From Eimeria necatrix (lineage: Eukaryota > Apicomplexa > Conoidasida > Eucoccidiorida > Eimeriidae): DNA of 64,000 nt. The position numbers and the translations under genes were made by a program. Positions 56,370-64,000 of this stretch are shown here, one piece after another (positions within the stretch are counted from its first letter, which is position 1; each line of letters opens with the position of its first letter). The notes under the pieces were generated by a model. It was not told the DNA's origin. It saw nothing but the letters and a program-made list of their open reading frames with translations, and searched no databases. The DNA lies in the NCBI RefSeq assembly GCF_000499385.1, contig NW_013655128.1, positions 5,001-69,000 of the forward strand, written 5' to 3'.

Positions 56370-59300
56370 TCAAATAGCCCCACCACCAAAGCTAAGAAAG
56401 TCGTCAGTCTCCGCCTGCCTGTATTCCTCGACCAAGCTAAGTACATGCTCCCTGAGCATCCATTCAAAATGACAGCAGACGAGCGGCCTTAATAGAGTCC
56501 TAAAAGTGGCTTGTCCGCAGCAGCAGTCATCACGTTGCCTTCTTACTTGGAGTCTTCCATTTCTGAAAAATCGCCAAGACCATCAGAACTGCTGAACATT
56601 GGTTGTCGTCTGAAGTGACAAGACGAATGCACCAGAACTCGCCGCAGATTCTACTGCGGCTTCGCCTCTGGTGGATAGGCAGCGTCAGCACCTGCATCTA
56701 CGCTGCAACAACTACGGTGGGCAGCCGCGGCAAAACTACTGCAGCATTACTTGTAATTGTCGAGAAAAGCCTTTCGCTTGAAAAGACGATCGTACTGAAC
56801 CACACACCGCTCAAAAAGCTACAGCAAAAGCAGCAACAGCACCACGCGGGAAGACTGGAAATCGGAAATCAGAGCTGCGGGAAGGCGGAAATAGCAGAAA
56901 CAGCCTAATAAGGACGCCAACGCCCCTAACACTGCCCAGGCGCAGCAGTGCCACCAAAAGCAGCAACGAACGAGTGACCCACAGTTGTAATTGCCGTGTG
57001 GTTGGCGAGCATCAGGCCCGCGCACTTGTGCTTTTGAGGGCTGAAGGGCGAGGCTCGGGCTAAGACGATCTGGGGAGACGCCGGTGCCCAGCGGATAAAT
57101 TGCAGCAGCTGCCTCTCGCGGATGCGCTGCAAGCTCTTGTGAACCTGTGGCAACAAACGAAAAAACACCACGAATGCAGCACAGGCGCCGCTGGAGGGAT
57201 GCAGACTATAGTTCAGACGGCGGCTGCACTGTTGCAGCCGTCAAACCGTCATGTCTTACCTGCAATGGATCTGCCTCGCCACGGATAACGTTTAAAAGTG
57301 ACATATAAAGACCACGACGGAGCGATGTGGAGACCTGCAGTCTCAACAGCGAGCTCAGAGACAGGCACCCCAACTCCACCGACTGTAATGAAACACAAGC
57401 TTTTCCGCGTGCATGTAAGCAATCCATGTTGTGCATACACCCATCCATATATGGGGTTCCCCGACTCTGTGCACATGTGAATAGGAACGAATGCGCGCAG
57501 ATACCAGCAGATGCTGCAGGGCTTTTAACGTCAGAGACTGCGTTGATACATGTTTGCTAAAAGACAGCATTCCAAATGCACTCTGTTTGGCACAAGGGCT
57601 GCTCGACGCGCAAGAGAAAGGGCTCCATCTTCCTAATGCGGTTCTTTAGCGGATAGTGCCTGCTAAGCTAGCAACCATCTCTACTCATTTGCTGCGGCTC
57701 CTGCGTTTCGTGGCCATGCCTTCCTTTCGCTGCGTGTATGCCTGAGTGCATAGGCACCATGACGTTCTTGGACTGGGTGAGGCGCCGCATGATGTCCATC
57801 ACGGTCGTCTTCTGCACAGTCGAGACGCAGCGGTCTAGCGTCATTGGGGTGTATCCGCACATCAAGAAGTGGCAGCGGGGAACCGGGACCAAGCACGATA
57901 AAAGAGATAGTAGGCTTGAAGACAAGGAGGATGGATAACGCAAAGTCGCTGTGCACGCTGCCATCACCGTCGAAATCTGAGAAAAAACACGCACAGAGAA
58001 ACATGTAGACAGGGGCAAGGGCCGAAACTGGAAAATAAGCACATCACGATGCATGTACTTACGCACTCAACAACAGACAGCCACAGACAAAAGTAAGGCC
58101 AACTGCAGGCAACGCAAGGAAAATTAAAGGCAAAGTGGATTGCAGAGATGCACTCTAGCAGAAACTTACGAGCTCGAATTGAGCGGAGCATCAATACAGA
58201 CACGAGCTCCGAAGTACTGGTACACACGAAAATGAACGGATTACAGAAGTGATGCAATGATGCAAGGAACTGCTCGAATTATGACGCAGATGAACTAAAA
58301 TAGGTATTGACAACAGAGAAGACGCATATTCGAAACTGCATGAGCATGAACGACGAAAATGAGCGGGGGCAGAGTGCCATTTGCGTACCAGAAGCGCAGC
58401 ACTATTGTGTGTCGCGCTACCGCCTAAAGATGATGAAGGGATAGTTGCGTGAACACGAACTCACAAGGTACGTAGCACGCATATAGACACAGGTAGATAC
58501 ACACAAACAAAAATAATAATTGTTGGTCGCGGCTCTAGCTGCCTGATTCCATTTGGTAGGGGTCACCTTAGGCTCTTCTTTCCAAGGTGCTGGGCACCAG
58601 AAACGTGTGCATGCACTGAATTAAAAAAGAGCTCCATGTACTGTCTATGGAGGCATATGAACGTGGCTGTACTGATGCGTGGAGGAACATGAACGTGGCT
58701 GTACTTATGCGCAAAGAAAAGCACAGCCAGCTCAGAAACTTACCAAGGCATTGGTCTGTTGAAAGCTGGGGTTAGGGAGGCGCAGGCGGTCGGCTGCAAC
58801 ACGGTGGACTGCGTGGTTATCAAGCACTACAACAGCATCGCTTTGGAGGCAGAGGCGCTTAAGGGTAAGCAGGGCATTGTAGGGCTGTACCACAACGTCA
58901 CTTGCGGCATCGCCTAAGACAGGAAAGACCGAAAAATTCTGCACCAACTTTGAGCCGTAACGGTCTCCCAGCAGCTCCAGCAGATAAGAACCCATGCCTG
59001 AACCAGTGCCTCCAGCCTGCAGCACTCGTGAGTCGCAAACCTTTTTCCTCAAACTATAGCTTAAACTCTGTCTCGCAATCCCTTTGTCGATAACCCCGTG
59101 GAGGCATTGCTCGTTTGACGTAAGGAGAAAGTCGTAAGCCACCAGCCAGTTAACATTTATATGCACCTCATAGAAAGGAATACAAACAAGGCTCTACGGA
59201 CGGAATAAGCATATAACCGCAAATCAATAGTTCGCACAATGGAGTGGCACAAGACGAAACCCTCAAGGCTTTCGCTGCCGTCAGCTTCTCGGTCAATCAT

Positions 59301-61872
59301 CTCCAGCAACTCCTCCTCAACCTTGGCGGCCTGAGCATACCCGCTACCCCAATTATTCCCAGCGCCTGAGCAGCCCAGGAGACGAAGACGCTGACACCTA
59401 GCCGTAGAATTGGCAACGCCTAAGGAGTGCCAAGAAGCGTGTTATACGAGTGTGAGTGTATTCCTTCGCCGCATCAGCTTCGAGTCCATGCTTCTCTTTC
59501 CAGCGATGTCCGCTATTGCTGTCTCATCTGCTTTGTATAATCATCTGCTCCGTGTAATCCAGTTGCTGCTATATCTGCGTCGTGTAATCCTGTCAAGGCG
59601 TTTCCGTTTGCTCGTGGCAGACAGATTTTCTCTGCTCTTGCCCTAATCCTTTGTCTGTTTGTGCCACTTTCTTCCTGTGTGTCATTCCCCTAGCTCTCCA
59701 TGTTGGCTGCATTAAGCGACTACTGACCCTGGGGTTTACTATCACCTTTGGCGCCATCTGTAGGAGACACCTAGCTAGCTAGTTAGCAAGTACCATGCTT
59801 GTCATGAATCAAGTAGATTCCTTCTGTGTCTCTCTCGACCCACCACCGCCGTCTCTGGAAACGAAGAAATTTTCTGGGTTGTACAGATGACGATATTCTG
59901 AGGTCTGCAGTCCGTCAAACAGGCAAAACCGCGAAACTAGCAAGAGCGGCAATCAGCAGCAGTCCCGTCATGTTAATTGCCATCCAAAGGGAAAATGATT
60001 CGTTCCGGCTTGCGAATAGCCCATAGGTCGGTAGCAAAGTGACTAAATACTACTCCGAGCAGGAGATAAACGAGATTGAGGCGCAAAAAGGATTAGACAC
60101 ACACACAACCGGAAAGGCGCTGACGTTATTGACGAAGGCATGTAACCAAATCATCCAAGCGTCATCAATCCAATACAGAAGTAAATAAAGTACAGAACCT
60201 CGGGACCTCGGCAAGTGTGGATAATAACAGGCAAAGGCAAAGGAAAAACGCATGCTGCTAAACTACACCATAAACGGGAACTGTGAAAAGATACGCTGAC
60301 ACATAAGCAAAAGAGCCTGAAAGCTAGACGCAAAAGAAAATGGGCAAAGATGATAATGAACCCACTCAAGAAAAAGCGCAAAGACAGGAGAGCAATGACT
60401 GGAAGAAGATAGAAATGCCTATCCGTACTTTTCTTGGCCTTACCTGTAAGGCATAAAACTACAAGGATTAAGCAGGATCAAGCAAAGACAAGCATACTTT
60501 TGAGTCCATGTCAAGACATAGATAGGAAAATACAGGCCGACAGACCAAAGTAGTCGCCGGGAGGCAGGCAGACTCAGACATCCAGGCTCAGATATCCAGA
60601 AGAACATAAAATACGGTTGCAGATTTAGACTTTGGCAGCCAAAATCGTATGATCCAGGCAAACACGACAAACGCGTATACAAATCTCATACACTCCAGGA
60701 AGAGCCGTACTAAAGCGACAGAAGACAGACATCGACACGCATAGAAAGAGATGCACGCAGTAGGGCATGGATACACAGAAGAGTACACGAACAGACGACA
60801 CAGGAAGACAAGCAGAATAAGAGGCCTATCGTTGAAGTCCACGGTAACCAAAGGTTAAGAGTCCACGGGAACCAAAGGTACACAGTTGATGAAGACAGTA
60901 GGAGAATCTGCTACATTATGAAAGAAAGAAACTTGTCAACAAACAATGTATCGGCTTGGTAACAGCTCCAACTCTGCTGCGCTTTAGTTGAGGCTTTTGA
61001 AGCTCCTGCTGCTGCAGTAATTTAGAGACCGCGGCAAAGAAGCATCCAAAGCAAACAGAAACGCCCAAAAGTTGTAGAAATCTACCGGTAGCAGCAACAC
61101 CACAGCCATAACGAAGGTGCAACAGCAGTAGCAACACAGTGGCACAGAAGCTTTAGCAGTGTATTATTGTGTTCACCTGAATTGTGTTGATGACGCGAGG
61201 CTCTAAGTCGAAGAGAAGTGCTCTTGGTATATAATGCTCATCATCTGCCTGGTAGAAAAAGACATCCTTACGGTCTTCCGATGCTTGGGCCACGGGCAAC
61301 AGCAAACCTTCCTAAAGCACGTGCAACATATCATCATGCGCAAAATGCAATGCTTGCAGCACTTGAGAAACTGTAACAAGTGGAATCAGTGCATCAGATG
61401 CACACGGAATGGTGTGGCGTAGACAGAAATATATATAGCGGTGTATTTTTCCGATAGCGGTGAATTGAGTAGGCAAAATCAATGGGAAACTGTTGACACC
61501 CAAAACCTGGCAGAGTGTCACGTAACAGGAGGCAGCCGCACAACGGAAGGCAAATGCACGAAGACAAAAAGAAAATGCAGAGACGGCACCACAGTCATAA
61601 AGCAGCCAAGGCAGAGCCGCAGAACTCATGCAGCAAAGGAAGGAGAAAACAATGGGCACACACAATGACAAGGAAAGGAGGAGACAGTGGACAAAAGCAC
61701 CGGTTTGAAAATAACAATGCATGACTGAAGAAAGAGAAGGGAGGCCGCATGAACGGAGAGAGCATATGCCCACCTGGTCAATGCCATGCTCTGCGCACAG
61801 TTGTTTCCAGAACTCCATCCCAATTTGGTTGCCGCATTGACCAACCTGAATTGTAATCAGCTCCCGAGGCAT
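56370..61872 (-). CDS. Gamma-tubulin, 11 exons
   Basis: Gamma-tubulin nucleates microtubules at centrosomes and spindle poles. Minus-strand exons are 61872-61774, 61311-61177, 59904-59844, 59365-59238, 59016-58744, 57976-57758, 57334-57260, 57144-56983, 56818-56751, 56609-56547 and 56451-56370. They join in frame to 454 residues, close to the usual length. Seen in order: [54 protein letters not shown], the GTP-loop AGGTGSG (split from CHSI by an intron), [51 protein letters not shown] and a C-terminal [10 protein letters not shown]. The segment after TLRYP reads SSLSSSL where GYMNNDL is usual. The start is the conserved MPRE. Identity is secure; splice sites are inferred from frame and homology. 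Confidence 0.95.
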
Positions 61873-64000
61873 CTTGCATACAACAGTCAGAAGGCACTCC
61901 TTTTGATGCCGCTGCAATGTTTACTGCTGTTGTTGCTGCTCTTGACGTCTATGCAGTTTCCGGAGCATGCACTTTCCCCGCCAGAGATATACAACCCGGG
62001 TCCTCTCTGTGTGACCTTCCTGCCAATTCTATTCAAGCAGCCCTGAAAATAAGAGGCGATTCATCATCCGAAGCGTGACTGTCGTGCCCGTCACATGCAG
62101 TGGTACTCCTGCAATTGCAGATGGACTGCTATGGCTGGAAAACTCAATAGACTGAAAATGGGCATTTCTCCCACATTTCTTGCTAAGCTTCGTTAAGAAA
62201 AATCCAACAATGCAGACGAACACTGAAGTCATCCGCTCATAAGACGCTGGGGCCCAGACAGCAGAGCACTAAACAACAATGTTGTTGGGGGTGGTGGAAG
62301 GGATCTGTTAAGCCCCGGGGGCTATTAAGCTCTAAACCGCTTCGACTTTCTAGAAAACATTGCATTAAATCGTAGCTTAACGTCTGATTAATGTAGTGAA
62401 GACTAACACGGAAGTTCCACGAATGCGGTGTAACCTCCTCTTCGGCTGCATCCGCTCTGGGGTTGCAGTTCGAAAGCCAGTTGCGCCATGTTCACCGAAT
62501 AAAGCACATACACGAAAACAGAACATCTTGATTTTCTAAAGGAACTAATATTTCGCCCTTTTTGGAGCATATCCACTCCAGCTGCTTGTAGAACCGGTTT
62601 GCTGACAGTCCATGCAGCATTGGGAAAGGCTGCTTTGTAGACCATTCGAATGCATATCTGGCTGTGAGTTCGTCAGCAATACTGCAATAATAGCACTAGG
62701 ATGCTTCCTGAGAGTTGATACAAACTCGCAAAACCTAAGGGAACTACCATGCGATGACCAGCCCAACGCCACTCTTCAGCATTTGCCCGCCGACTTGAAA
62801 TAACACTAGCGCGTTGCAAGGAAACGTCCCCGCAAGTTCGGACGGTACAATCTCCCAAGTTCAGCTAATTGGTGCACAGACCCTTGAACATATATCCCCC
62901 ATTAGTGAATCTCGTTTGTTTTAGCGCACTGCAGTGAGCGATTGCCTGCGAACACCGTTTGCAGGTCAAATTCATCACCAAGGCCAACTTGCCTGACAAC
63001 TGTATATACGACTACAGCTACTGAATACCAAGTCTCATTGGTCTCAACCAGGGTAAAATGTGCGTGCATCTCCACACGCTGTATCCTGTCTCCTCCTGTG
63101 TCGCATATGCCTCGAATATATATAGATCGCAGAGAGCGATATGGAACAAAATCAAGATTGCCGTTTCGTGATCTACTTGCAAAGCTTCAATTCCTCCTTG
63201 AGGTCAATGTGTCATTTCCGGTACTTCCGTGTCTACTTCTAGGTAATCCCCTGTCGACACCATTAGAGAGCTCCTAGTCTCAGAATCGGTGTCTCGACCA
63301 AATGTGAGATCCCGCAGGTCGAGACTTCCAACGTATAGAGTAAATCATGCTCTGGAGTTGCACACAGTAGCATTCTACGCATTCTCGAATTGTTTACCCC
63401 TTTGATCAGCTCTCCGCTCTCCCCAAATTCCCCCAGTTGTAACCGGAGTGCTATAACTTCATTCTTCCCGAACAACACTCCAGCTTGTGATAGCCTTGGC
63501 GTCGTCATGTAGCTGTCAGCACCAAAAGAGGCCGCCGACGGACCTAGCTGCATCATCGGCAGGTCGGGAGGCCATCAGAAGCTTGCTTATGCTCGTAAGC
63601 GAGCTGTCGTGTACCAACGCGTAACTCAACCATTCGAGCAACAAGCGATTAGACGGTAGCAACAAGAAAATAGGCCTGCAGGATGCTGATGAATGCGCTC
63701 ACTCAGGAATGTTAGCATGGGACTTGATGACGGATCTCATGACTTAGCATTTTCGGTTCAGGAGGCGTTTAATGCTTGGCAAAAAATTTCTTGGCAATGA
63801 ACGTACTGAGGCCACTAAGACGCTTCGGCAGCAAGCCTCCGTCCAATCCATACAAAGACACTGCTAGTAGCTGCTGTGCCATCGCACTCATATCGGGTAG
63901 TGAGTGCTGCTGGAGACCTTATCTGGGAGTTGAAGTGACCTGCTCCGTGAACTGCTGCTGCCGCTGCCATCGCTGTAGTTGTTTCAACAGATGCCGTTTA
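61873..64000. other. No supportable gene to the right edge
   Basis: Several 60-110-codon frames on both strands (for example 62942-63277 plus and 63556-63263 minus) have no recognised domain. The last 40 bases contain GCT-type triplets, so another repeat-bearing gene may begin past the edge. Confidence 0.4.

Noticed and set aside
62403..63556. Possible RT-like stretches on the minus strand
   Set aside because: A PLGFAS-like word and an L-AAGVD stretch recall RT blocks, but order and flanking residues do not hold.
1..64000. tRNA, rRNA or CRISPR features
   Set aside because: No cloverleaf-compatible A/B box pair, rRNA core or spacer-repeat array was seen by eye; a tRNAscan run would settle the tRNA question.

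Overview
The window looks like nuclear DNA from an apicomplexan coccidian, most likely Eimeria. The case rests on intron-rich genes with CAG/GCT triplet tracts encoding Gln/Ala/Ser runs, scattered degenerate AAACCCT telomere-like repeats, decayed chromovirus-type Ty3/gypsy elements, and a gamma-tubulin and BRX1 of protist type. There is no bacterial gene organisation. The species call is inference.

Layout. (1) About 1-8.4 kb is repeat-rich: low-complexity DNA, weak exon candidates, and a nine-exon BRX1 ribosome-biogenesis gene on the minus strand (8408-5556) whose introns carry telomere-like and CTG-repeat sequence. (2) About 8.4-15.3 kb is gene-poor and holds a stop-riddled gypsy pol fossil on the minus strand (RT, RNase H and integrase in order, about 13.6-11.5 kb). 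(3) About 15.3-39.4 kb is the most interesting part. Four paralogous plus-strand genes (here A-D) share one architecture: an N-terminal signal-anchor helix, an RRL motif 10-20 residues later, a long fast-evolving low-complexity region with internal repeats, and a conserved C-terminal domain of about 200 residues. That domain carries HPF(F/Y)RLP, LGxxxK...WW, RRP...LK and W..W motifs. All introns are phase 0, and small exon-plus-intron modules have been duplicated separately in A, B and C. Retroelement fossils lie between the copies. (4) About 39.4-47.2 kb is mostly non-coding, with degenerate GCN-periodic sequence and short tandem duplications. (5) 47.2-53.0 kb carries a 14-exon plus-strand gene whose product joins an F-BAR-like coiled coil to a KIAA0513-like C-terminal domain. 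(6) 61.9-56.4 kb on the minus strand is a complete 11-exon gamma-tubulin gene of 454 codons. (7) The last 2 kb shows nothing I can support.

The housekeeping genes (BRX1, gamma-tubulin, F-BAR gene) lie in the repeat-rich flanks. The paralogous array fills the repeat-poor middle. The signal anchor plus RRL suggests that the array encodes secreted or vacuole-exported proteins. This is a hypothesis: TEXEL/PEXEL processing is known from Toxoplasma and Plasmodium, but the motif here is incomplete. Gene models were built by hand from reading-frame continuity, GT/GC-AG sites and family similarity. No search was run.
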